Source of the DNA: Amoebophrya sp. A120
Taxonomy: Eukaryota; Sar; Dinophyceae; Syndiniales; Amoebophryaceae
Assembly: GCA_905178155.1 (NCBI GenBank)
Contig: CAJINV010000005.1
Location: forward strand, 5,064,256-5,128,255
Length of the DNA stretch: 64,000 nt
Direction of reading: 5' to 3'
The translations under genes and the position numbers were made by a program. The notes under the pieces are model-generated. The model saw nothing but the letters and a program-made list of their open reading frames with translations. It did no database searches and was not told the DNA's origin. Positions 13,501 to 23,600 of this stretch are shown in pieces (positions within the stretch are counted from its first letter, which is position 1; every line of letters starts with the position of its first letter).

Positions 13501-15070
13501 ATTTGTAATGCATAAAATGGATTCCAGTTCGAACCCAGTTTCTAAGTGGCGCATGACAAATTCTGGTGGTGCCTAATTCCAGTTTGTAATGCTGTTTAGG
13601 CAAAGAAGGCTGATTCTCTCATGCTGCTTTAGCAGCTCGAGCTATAACGCCAAACAGGCTTACAATCGGCCTCACTTGCCTGCTCTGCAACACACGTACT
13701 TCGCGTCATGCATTTTATGCATCACAAATTTTTCGACTTTGTCGATTTCGATCCTGACAGTTCCATACAACTGTGGGACGTGCTCCGCACCGCGAAGGAA
13801 GAGCAGTACGACCAAGTCTGCTATCAAATGCAAATATGTCTGGGTTCGGAAGGTCGCAATTTGTCATGCTGTTTATGGATTTTAAAAAAATTTGTATTGC
13901 ATGACCAGCAAGAGCGGTCCAGTTCGTGCTACGCGGACAGGGCGTTTCTCATGCGGAAGGCGTATCAAGAAGGGTTCTAAAAATCTGTGATGGTAGGTCA
14001 TACAGCACAGACAATCATGGGTCATGAGAAATATGCATGCCAAGTCTTGCACTCTTCCAGACCCAGACATAGTATTTGGAGTTGATATCTGCTTCAAAAA
14101 CCTAGTCGTCGGCGGCTCGCACAGCGTCTATCAGCGGTGGTCAGGTCTAGCGACGGACGGGAAGGAGCCTTTTCTCCGCCTTTTGCGGGCGAAATTCTAC
14201 GCGTATTTCGGGTTACCGGTGGATGGAAATAGGCCGAAAACGCATCAAATTGTACTGGTCAAGAAAACGGGGAAAGCTGGGTCGGAGGGCAAAGCGAAAA
14301 ATAGTCGGGCGATCGCGAATTTTCAGCAGGTGCATGACTACTTGGTACAACGGTATAAGGGCGGGAGTAAAAAACCCGCATCAAACACAGCTGCGGAACC
14401 TGGAGTTGTCGTCCCTACACTTGGACTTCCCCCTTCCACATCAACTGCTCCCGCCGAAGCAGCTTCTGCTAGCCATATTTCACGTTTTTGCGTCACTTCC
14501 TGGTCAGAGCTTTCGTTGAAGAACCAGCTTCAAGTGCTCCAGAAAACCACTGTGGTCATCTCGCCCGCTGGGGGCATTTCCGGGCTCCTACCATTCCTCC
14601 CAGACGGGTCATATGCGATTCTGCTGAATTACCAGGAATCACTGTCGCAATTCCCAATGGGGGTGACACTCAGTTTTTTCGCCGGGTTTTTGTCGAAAGT
14701 TGCGGACTATTTTATTTCGTCAAAAAAGACTACGCCAACTGATGGCAGCAGGAGCAGCAGTGGGGCATCAGATCCTGCTTCCGATATTAGGGCAATAGAA
14801 CAGAAAATTTCATCCTATCAAACCATGAACCCGCTCCACCGCTGGTTCCCTTCCTACCAGCGGTTTTTCCGCGGGTGGGGCTTTCACGGAGAGTGTCCGG
14901 GGTGCTCGTGGACGATGGAGGCAGAATTGTGGCAGCACGTGCCATGGGTTGAGAAATTGTTTTACCAAACGTGGGACACATCGGGTGACCGAAGTGCGGA
15001 CGTGGTCGTTGATGTCAAACGCATGGAGCAGCTCTTGCAGCAAGCGCTGCGGAATTACGAATTTGGATAA
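10511..15070 (+). CDS. type II membrane glycosyltransferase, GT61-like
   Basis: Exons 10511-10740, 11897-12252, 12476-12780, 12951-13462, 13773-13821 and 14093-15070 give 809 residues with no frame break. The N-terminus (MGMVFWLFSVLLSTLTTLLI) is a signal anchor, followed by a low-complexity Ser/Thr/Ala stem with two ESTEESDSTAEQA repeats. The catalytic part resembles GT61 (DUF563) enzymes: a Cys-rich strand CLFSDVCYD, the motif LDNVGHALED, the strand VCFKNLVVGG, and near the end LQVLQKTTVVISPAGGIS, the place where GT61 enzymes carry a Gly/Ala-rich nucleotide-sugar loop. A Golgi enzyme making O- or N-linked glycans is inferred; the donor sugar cannot be told. All five introns are inverted-repeat elements. 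ATG 10511 is chosen because it opens directly on the signal anchor. Confidence 0.75.
10741..11891 (+). mobile_element. long introner-like element, type J (1151 bp)
   Basis: Perfect CAAGC duplication (10736-10740, 11892-11896). The two inverted arms are about 190-200 bp and similar throughout; both start TATGGGA and, read inward, contain a sequence translating as MGxSERLSxFLFKK. A GC-rich centre of about 700 bp lies between them. Excision restores EQAKALEST in frame. Much longer arms than the other types. Confidence 0.85.
12253..12470 (+). mobile_element. introner-like element, type E
   Basis: TIRs TATGAGGGTGCACAACTCC and complement, with a perfect GAAGG duplication. Excision joins TYEK to ERGWFQTA in frame. 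Confidence 0.92.
12781..12945 (+). mobile_element. introner-like element, type B
   Basis: TIRs TATGCATTGCAAAAGCAACG and complement, with a perfect AGCGG duplication. Excision joins LQPEKR to KAWRFSS in frame. Confidence 0.92.
13463..13767 (+). mobile_element. introner-like element, type F
   Basis: TIRs TATGGGAGTGTCAGGATCG and complement, with a perfect CAACT duplication. Excision joins GALQ to LWDVLRT in frame. Confidence 0.92.
13822..14087 (+). mobile_element. introner-like element, type A
   Basis: TIRs TATCAAATGCAAATATG and complement, with a perfect TCTGC duplication. Excision yields VCFKNLVVGG. The preceding exon is only 49 nt. Confidence 0.92.
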
Positions 15071-16028
15071 AGATGGAGAAGCGATTATTTGTACACGCAT
15101 ACTGCATGAGTACAACGATTACAATAGATACCTCCTGCTTGGCGACTTGTTCGTATATTGCCCTATTACTTAGGCGCAAGAACTACATGCGCGTCGTCGA
15201 GGTCGTCTGAGCAAATTTCCATTTTGTTTTTGCCACATTCCACTTCGGAAAACGGTACCGAAGATTTTGAATTTATACGAGCAGTCGTTGCTTATGATTG
15301 GAGCATCGGTCCATAATTCTCGCGAGAAATAATGCTTCGGTCCGATTTTTGATGAATTGAAAGGATGAATATCGGTTGATCGTTCGCTAGCTTGACGCAT
15401 AGATTCTGTAGTCTGTTTCTTGCTTTTATATATCATTTTCAGTCATGAATGAAATTCTACGTCTGTCATCGGTAATATGCGTAGTTTCATTGCCAATTCG
15501 GTGTTGTATTTGGGACGGTTTCTTGAGTCCCGCTTTGGTAGAAGTCGGTTTGCGTTTTCTAGTTCCACAGAGCTATGGATCGAAAGCAAGAAGAGCACAT
15601 CGGTTAGCGGAAAATCATAGTATTGGAGGACCTGTTTAGTAGCAGCACTGTTTTGCTTTTAATCTGCACTTTAAAAAATTTCTCCAGGATCCTCACTTTG
15701 TTGAAGACCTCTTTAGGATTTTGGAAAGATCTTCGCAACTTCTACACTCAAGTTTCTTTTTACCAACTAGTACACTCTCGCAGTGAAATATCTTCGCACG
15801 ATCTTTTGCGGCAGGAAATAGATGAAAAAATAGCATTCAAGCACAGCAGGACGTAAGGGAGTACTACCAGTCTCGGGATAATCAGTCTCGGGATAATTTT
15901 TCCAGCCGACCCAACCAAGCTCGAACGCAAACCGCAACACCCGTACTATCTGGGTGAACAAATAAGAACGAGAAGCCCTACTGCGAAAGACGAAGAGGCG
16001 ACGTCACCACTTTACAAAAGAAGCAAGA
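15071..16028. other. intergenic
   Basis: No gene seen. A 15-bp tandem duplication (CAGTCTCGGGATAAT twice) lies near 15871-15900. Confidence 0.55.
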
Positions 16029-18307
16029 ATGAAGGTAATCTTGATGTTCTAGTGCTGTAGGCTGCTGCTGCTGCTTTGTCCTGCCCTGTGAGGCACGAAT
16101 GAATTGTTTTCGTTGAAGAAGTCTCAGAGCTTCTTTTTTTGCTGATCTTTATGATCCAAAAAATGTTAAATAGCACCAAATCCAAATACTACATCAAATC
16201 CCAGGTCTTCGTCCACACCCTCTTCCTTCATGGTGCTGTTCTCAGCAATATCAAATGCAAATATGTCTGGGTCTGGAAAGATGCAGGTTTTCCATGGCCC
16301 ATGAGGTCTGGAATGCGGGACCTAGCATGACAGATTCTGCGCGGTCTCTATCATACCTGCTCTGCATGAGAAACCCCCTCTCAACTCAGTCGAAAGTGGG
16401 CAGCTTTTGGCACTTATGCAACACAGATTTCTGCCTGATTCAGATGTAGCATGACAAGTTGCAATCCTCCAGACCCAGACATATTTGCATTTGATAAGCA
16501 ACCACGGAGCCGCAGCTTTGTCCGTGACCCAGAAGAAGGAATTGCCGACCGGCTACGAGCCGACGAATATTTTCGCCCCGGACCCCAAGCCGCCTCCGAA
16601 AACCCTTCCGAAAGGTTCGGGGGTACCGGTTGGGCCGGGCAAGTTAACGCTAGAACAGATTGCGCAAACGAACAAGTACGGGACGATTGCGGATCTCAGA
16701 GCCATCCGAATGGGGGACGTGGAGTTGCAGAAAGCCGTATCGAAATGAAAAAGTTTTCCCCCTCCACCGCATTACATTCGAGAAAGAAACTTCTCTTGCT
16801 GGATTTGTGTTGCACAATCGAATTTTTCGCCATGTTGTCCGAATGCTTGCAAGAGACGCGGATCATTTTAGTGCTTGTTTCACGCATGGAAAAGCGTAAC
16901 AGAATCAGCATGGCAGGAATGTTCAACAGCATTCTTTCTTGCAAGTAAAAATAGCGTGACAAGAATTTGCAAGAAAATTGGGCCGTGAGCGCTCTACACT
17001 TTGATCCCTTCCACGTAGCAACGAACACGACATGTGGTCGAGACATTAACTTGCGTCGGTGTACAACGACAACAAAAGTCCTCGCGCACGTTTGGAACAC
17101 ACTTCCCTGTTGTATGAAAATACGTACTGCGGTAGGGGGATAAGTAATTTTTCCTCACGATAAGTGAAGAAGGAAGCAGAGGCGAAGCGAGCGGAGGCGG
17201 AGGCAAAGAAGGCGGAAGCGGAACGAAAGGAGAAAGAGGTACAAGCCGCGGCAGCCGCGGCCACTGCGGCGGCCGCGGAGTTACAAGCTGCCCAGGAGCG
17301 GGTGGCGGACTTGGCGCCTGTGCCGCTGCTGCCTGGTCCAGCTGCTGCGCCGCCCCCGGGGAGAGCCGCCAGGCGGGCGGCTAAAGCCGCGGCTGCGGAA
17401 GCGGAAGTTGCGGTGGAACAAGCAGCGGTGGCTGAGGATCAAGCGGTTGCAGCAGAAGCAGCGGCGGTGGCTGCGGGGGATCGTGCGGTGGCGGCTGAGA
17501 AACGCGTTATCATTGACATCGGGGGGGTCGGTTATATCTCACTTCCGACCGACTCTACTGGTGCTCCCGCTTTTCGGTTGCCGGACAGGCCTCCTCCTCG
17601 GGCGACTGGTCCGGCCGCAAGGAGAACCACGCCGGCCACCACGACCGCTTATGGAAGCGTCAGAACCTCCGAAAACGACAAAGTTGAAAAAAGCTCGCAT
17701 AAGCTGCAATGCACAGACTGTATTGGTGGTGGAGGGCACCTGCACGCAGGTGAGGGCGATTGTAAGCCTGTTTCCGGATTATATTAGACATAGCGCTGCT
17801 AGAGTACTAGTATGAAAAAATATGTCCTCTTTCCCCAAAGAGCATGACAAACTGGCATTTTTACGTGCGTCCAAAATTTGTGATGCGCCACTTGGAATAA
17901 ATTGAGGGCCCAAGAACAACTGGTAGCAATTCTATGCAGCATTTGACAGATTGTTTCAACTTTGTTGGTTTCGGTTCTGACGCTTCTATACTGCTGGGGC
18001 TTCAGCTGCCGCCCCCTCCTCGGGGGCTGGTACTACCGCTATTCGGACTGGCCTGGCCGTGATCACTCCGGCCGCAAGCATGCCGGCCGCAAGCGCGCCA
18101 GCCGCAAGAACGCCGGCCACCACAACGACCCGGACTGCTCCCGCCAAACCGATTCTGAACCGTGAAAGGGAAATTGCGCAGGCCAGGAAGGACGGGGAAG
18201 CAGCCATTCTTCAGGCGGGACGAACCATCCGAAAGATCGCGGCCAGCAACCGCTACGGAAGTGACGAAATAGATCTTTATTTCTGCGATTTTTTGTCATC
18301 ACTGTAG
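16029..18307 (+). CDS. secreted Ala/Pro-rich protein of unknown function
   Basis: Exons 16029-16034, 16205-16248, 16502-16737, 17168-17649 and 17996-18307 give 359 residues. The start is a 6-nt first exon (ATGAAG) followed by a GT-AG intron (16035-16204); joining it creates a clean signal peptide, MKVFVHTLFLHGAVLS. The mature protein has a Pro/Lys region, a conserved-looking stretch (LTLEQIAQTNKYGTIADLR), a long Glu/Lys/Ala helix, and Ala/Pro/Thr linkers. Near the end, IRKIAASNRYGSDE echoes the earlier QTNKYGTIADLR, so two related short units may exist. The stop at 18305 could instead lie in a further intron, so the C-terminus is uncertain. No family recognised. Confidence 0.6.
16249..16496 (+). 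mobile_element. introner-like element, type A
   Basis: Perfect AGCAA duplication. Excision joins GAVLS to NHGAAALSV in frame. Confidence 0.92.
16738..17162 (+). mobile_element. introner-like element, type G (diverged)
   Basis: TIRs TATCGAAATGAAAAAG and complement-like TTTTTCCTCACGATA. Flanks AGCCG/AGTGA are diverged. Excision joins LQKA to EKEAEAKRA in frame. At 425 bp it is the longest type G copy here. Confidence 0.75.
17650..17990 (+). mobile_element. introner-like element, type F (diverged)
   Basis: TIRs TATGGAAGCGTCAGAACC and complement-like CTGACGCTTCTATA. Flanks CCGCT/CTGCT. Excision joins TTTA to GASAAAPSS in frame. Confidence 0.85.
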
Positions 18308-18604
18308 TTCTCTAATGCATGACTGAATGTCCTTCGATGCGAATTGAAAATGATGTTGCAGAAGTACTTCTATCATCTTAGAAGCCGCACCATGTTCTTG
18401 CCCAAAAAGATAAGTAAATGGGGATGCGCCAGGCGCCGGAAATTATTTCTTGCGGAGCCACGGGGCGTTGTCCTCGCGCGTTCAATTTCGAAGACATAAA
18501 CGTGAACAAATGAGTGAAGATCATGAAGACCACCACTGCGAGAAGAAGAAGAACTAAAGATAAATCAGCAGAAAAGAAGATTCTAACACCTCCATATTCA
18601 CCGG
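18308..18604. other. short spacer
   Basis: About 300 bp between two Ala-rich reading frames. It may be intergenic, or a diverged intron joining them into one gene; no inverted-repeat pair with a matching 5-bp flank was found. Confidence 0.4.
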
Positions 18605-19419
18605 ATGAAGAAAAAAGGCGCGGGATTTTTGAAGCGCTTGTTGAACCGCTCCTCTGGAGCAGGTGGCGCAGCAGGAGCTGGCGCTACCGCACGGGCTGTC
18701 GCGCGCATCCGGACTAGGCGGGGCAAAAAAGTGCATGCCAAGGCCCACGCGAAGGTGGAAGAAGATACGAGCCATCACCTGGTGACGGTGAGTATGCAAG
18801 AAAAATGAGACTGCGTAGTTCTTTGTGTATAGCGTAGCTCTGTTGATGTGTTCTTGCAGACGATGGTGCAAGAAGGTGGCATTTTTTGTCATGCTTCTGG
18901 ACATACAACTACAGGCGTCGGAAGCTACGTAGAAATTTCATCATGGCGTTTTAATACGTGCACGTGTTGACACGTTTATTTTTCCCGCCATGCTCGACGG
19001 ATTTCGATTTGTCATGCTGTTTTCATGATCATCTCATCAAGAGAGTCACGACCCTAAGCACAACTACACAGTTTTTTCCGGGTATAAAGAGAGATTGGCG
19101 GCCGCGGCGGCATTCGGTCCCGGCTCTACCTACCTCTCCCGCGGGGACTGCATCTTCCGCGAGTCCTCCCGCAGCTCCCGCAACTGCTGCAGCTCCCGCA
19201 ACTGCTGCAGCTCCCGCAATTGCTGCAGCTCCCGCAATTGCTGCGGCTCCCGAAATTGCTGCAGTTCCCGCGAGTACTCCTGCAGCACCCGAAATTGCTG
19301 CAGCTCCCGTGAAGAGTGCATCTCCCGTGAAGAAGTCAAATGATGATGAAGAGACCGCAAGCAATGCAAGTACTGAAGCTCCCGAAAGTACTGCAGATTC
19401 TTTGGAAAGTGCAGTTTGA
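18605..19419 (+). CDS. small basic, Ala/Pro-repeat protein
   Basis: Exons 18605-18787 and 19072-19419, joined by a GT-AG intron with a GTGAGT donor, encode 176 residues. The first half is rich in Lys, Arg, Gly and Ala (MKKKGAGFLKRLLNRSSG). The second contains about a dozen Ala/Pro-rich repeats of the type APxIAAAP, then an acidic Ser/Thr tail. The repeats are CTGCAGCTCCCGCAA-like tandem DNA, so length may vary between strains. Histone-H1-like basic Ala/Pro proteins look similar, but the composition alone does not prove function. It may be the 3' part of the preceding gene. Confidence 0.5.
19169..19318 (+). repeat. 15-bp tandem coding repeats
   Basis: Imperfect 15-bp units (GCAGCTCCCGCAACT and variants) encode A-A-P-A-T/I-type peptide repeats. 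They lie inside the small Ala/Pro protein. Confidence 0.8.
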
Positions 19420-20648
19420 AAGAACGAGGCAAAAATCTCATGGGTAAGAGGCAGTAAAACCGTCGTGGCGCCGCGCAGATGTGGGGTGAAGTAAGATGTT
19501 GGTCTGATTTTTCTGTTTCCTTCGCGTTATTCTTATTTTCGATAATTATACACAGTGGTCGTGGAAAACAGCATTTATTGCACATTCTTGTTGAGAAGCT
19601 CTCGTCGCGGATCTCATTACAGGGATCACGATATTGATGCTTCATCCTGGTTTTGGAGTTTTTGTAGTTGTTGACCAAACTAGAAGTTGTACCGCTTTAT
19701 CATCCAATACGTTCTTGGGACTTTTTTTTACCTTTTTTCAGTCACATGATTTTTGCGAATAATTCACATCACATGCACATCATCATGAATTTTAACATCT
19801 TGTAAAAGGCGGTATTTCATACCGCCTTTTACAAGATGTTAAAATTGATCTCTATTGTAACAATTACAGTAGGGCCTGGATATCGATAAACGTAAGTACT
19901 TACGCAACTGCAATAAGAAGACACCGTGCAACATCCGTGTCCGATCAGTAGTTTAAGTATAATATCACAGGCTGTTTTTTGTTTTTCATTCATTGCACCT
20001 GATTTGCCAAACATTTTTGTACATGATCATGAGGTACTCGGAGTACCACTCCAAAAACGTTGAAGTTACCTTCCCACACTTCTAAACTCGGTGTGTAAAA
20101 TTGAGTGAATATCATGCGTAGAGAAGTGGTGAAAGTAGGAAAAGAGATGAACCCTCTTTCACAAGAAATCTGAACCACAGAACAAGCTGAAGCTTTCACG
20201 AGAAGCAGACGCAACTGGTTCAGGAAAACTTTACTTCAAGTAAGTTTTACAATTCAAACACCACCACCTAAAGACCACACACGTGAAGTGCAAAATTGAA
20301 AAAAATGAATCCGCGATGCCAGCCGGCGACTGCATCCGAACCGGTCCAGGCTGGACAGTGGCATAGAAAGATTGCTTATGTTCGCAGGCTGCAGGTAGAA
20401 GACGATGATACCTGGGACCGTTCTTAATGGCGTTTTTGTCTTCGCCCCGTTTTATTTTTCAATTATCGCACTAATTTTTGGTTTTCCTGCCGCCCGGAAG
20501 ATGCACAGAAGAGAATATTGTTGCCGAGAGAGAGGAGAGAAATGTCGAGCGAACACTCCTTTGGAGGTTATCTCCGCCGCTCCGCACAAGAATACACATC
20601 AACTTCGTGGCAGGCGAAAAAAAATAATGAACACCCCTATTCGTAATT
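19420..20648. other. intergenic
   Basis: About 1.2 kb without a convincing gene; it contains the hairpin at 19788-19846. Confidence 0.55.
19788..19846. repeat. perfect 28-bp inverted repeat with 3-nt loop
   Basis: Arms 19788-19815 and 19819-19846 are exact complements (AATTTTAACATCTTG... and ...CAAGATGTTAAAATT) around a TTC loop. It sits about 370 bp downstream of a stop codon, outside any coding frame. It could be a 3' processing signal, a small foldback element or a small-RNA hairpin. Confidence 0.9.
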
Positions 20649-23600
20649 ATGCGTCTTGTCTATCAAATTCAAAACCGTCAGAAAAACTTTATGCCCTCTT
20701 GTGGTCCGCAAAATAGCTTTCCGTCGTTGTTTCCGTCTCATCGTCCTGTCGTTCTTGCACGACCTGCGTATAATAATCCTATCAGTTCTGCTTTGGGCCC
20801 ATCCACTGTGGCGCACCTGCCTTCGAGGAGTGCGAGAACGATAGAGCAATTGGTGCCCCACAGGTCCTGTGTAGTTGCGTCATGCTGCGAGCAGAAGGGG
20901 CTCCATCGAGGACAACAAGCCCGCTCGTACTCCGCGACCCTAGTCCGCCTTCCCAGCTTGCTCGAGAGAATGGTACCAGCAGCACAGCATTCGAGTGGCA
21001 GCAGCGCCACAGGGGCAACAACGTCCAGCACGAAGAAAGAAGCACGAGAAATAAACAAGGAAGCATTACCCACGGAGAAGGTGAAAACGTCAACCGCAAA
21101 TCATCATGCAGCAGCAGCAGCAGCAATTGATGCAACGACGGATCATGGCAGCGACTGCACATCACCATCAGGGACCTCTACGGCGAGCAGTCCTTTTTGT
21201 GCAGAGTTGTTTCAGGAACAAGACGAACGAGATCAAACACGATCCCACGACACGATAGAACGAGAACCGACCAGCGAGCAATACGAGCAGTGCGAAATAA
21301 ACCCCACTACCTTCGTCACGAAAAGGACCCCCTCTGTGACCATCCTCGGTATCCGCTCCCGGAAATTCTTCGGGAAAGACGGCGCAGAAGAAGGTTTGCG
21401 GTTGTTCGATTATCAAATGTAAAAATGTCTGGGTCTGGAAACTTGTGATGCTGGGTGGCGTCTCATGATGAGGCCACAAATGCTGTCTCAGCATGACAAG
21501 TTTCTGAGATTCTAGGTGTTGCCTATTCTGCATGAAAAACTGCGTTTCTGCATCACAGAAAAATGAAGCTGTTGGGTAACGTGCATGACAGATTTAAGAG
21601 TTATGCTAGACAAGCATGACAAACATGCATTCTTCCAGGGCCAGACACTTTTGCACTTGATATCGATCAGTTGAAGACAAAGTTTGCGATCCAACGAAAA
21701 ATCCACTTGTTAATCGGTCTGGAAAAGTGGCAACTCCAGAAATTTCTCGACGAGAGCAAGAAGGGCGAGATCCGGCACAGGAGGAACGTCCAGCACTTGC
21801 GGGAGTGGCGCCATTTGTTTCAGTCGAACTACAGCAGTTTTAAGCATAAACCAGAATTCCTACCACTATACCAGGTCGCTTTATTGGAAAAGTACCCGAT
21901 TTCCGCGATTTATGAAAGCGTCAGGATTGAAATCCGCAAAGTTGAAATAGTTTGTGCTGCATCACATGCTAGACGCAAAGTGCCTGTCTTGCAGAGCAGG
22001 CAACTGATGCAGATTATAAGCCTGCTTCGGGTGTGAGATAGAGCTGCTAAAATAGCATGACAAAAGCAGTCTTCCCTGCGCAAACAGCATGACAAAGTGG
22101 ATTTCCGTGCTGCCAAAATTTGTCATGCGCCACTTGCAAACTGGGCTCCAGCTGGTATCGCTTTTTTGCATTACAGATTATTTCAACTCTGACGATTTCG
22201 ATCCTGACACTTCCATACGATTGATTTCGAGGAATCCATGTTCTACGACAGTCTTTCCCGTTATGGAAGTGTCAGAATCGAAATATGACAAAATCGAAAA
22301 GTTTGCGATGCATGAAATCGATACCAGTTGGAGCCTCAGTTTGTAAGTGGCGCATGACACATTTCGGGAGCACCCAAATCCAGTCTGTCATGCTAGTTGG
22401 GCAAAGAAGACTGCCCCTGTCATGCTACTCTGGCAGCACATTGCATACCCCTAAAGAGGCTTCTAATCGGTCTCATTTGCCTACTCCCCAATACAGGCCT
22501 CCAGTGCGCTACATTTTATGCATCACAAATTTTTCGATTTTGTCGACTTCGATCCTGACACACCCATACCCGTGCGAGTTTCGCTTTTCCGGTCGAAGCC
22601 ATTTACTGGTTCTTCTACGAACGGCTAATTCTCTCCACAAACCTGTTCACGAACAACGACTTGTACCGTGCGCTGATGCTGCGGAGAGTGCCGAACCTGG
22701 CGAAAATCTACTTCTATCAAATGTAAAAATGTCTGGGTCTGGAGGAAACTTGTGATGCTGGGTGGCGTATCATGAGGAAGCCATAAGTGCTGTCTCAGCA
22801 TGACAATTTTCTGAGCTTCTAGGTATTGCCTATTCTGCATGACAAACTGCGTTTTTGCATGACAGGAAATTGGGGCTCTTGGGTAACCTGCATGACAGGT
22901 TCAAGAGTCATGCCAGAGAAGCATGACAAATCGCGCATTCTTCCAGACCCAGACATTTTTACACTTGATAACTTCTACGAACGAGCGCACTACATGGCGG
23001 CGAAGTGCTATTTATGCACTGCAAATATGTGGTCTGGGTCTGGAAAGTTTGAACTTGTAATGCTGGTCTTACATTCCTGTGAAATCTGTATTGCATGACC
23101 AACAAATAAAGCCGTAGCTCATAATACAGAAAAGCAGTTTCTCATGCGGGATTCGTATGAGAAAGCGCTGTGGAAAGTTGTCATGCTTGGCCGCAGGCGA
23201 AAGAGTTTGCATCATCCACATTTTAGCATTAGAACTTTCCTGACCCAGCCAGGCGTATTTGCAATCCATACTACTTGTACTGTTTCGACGAGGCCGACGA
23301 CAACACGATTGTCATGGACTTGGCTGGCGGAGTGAAGCAATTCGACGAGAAATTCCGGTTATGCATTGCAAATATGTAGTCTCCTGGGTCTGGAAGAGCT
23401 CAAGCTTGCGATGCATGCTGGGGGTCACACAAAGATCTGTGTTGCGTGACTGCCAAGAGTTGCCAGTTTTTGTCAGGGTAGGATGGAGTTTCTCATGCAG
23501 AATAGGCACGATAATGATAAAGACCACAAAAAATCTGCTATGCCAGGCCCTGCATTACAGAGTTCATGAATTACTTTGAAGACCTGCATGACAAACCTTC

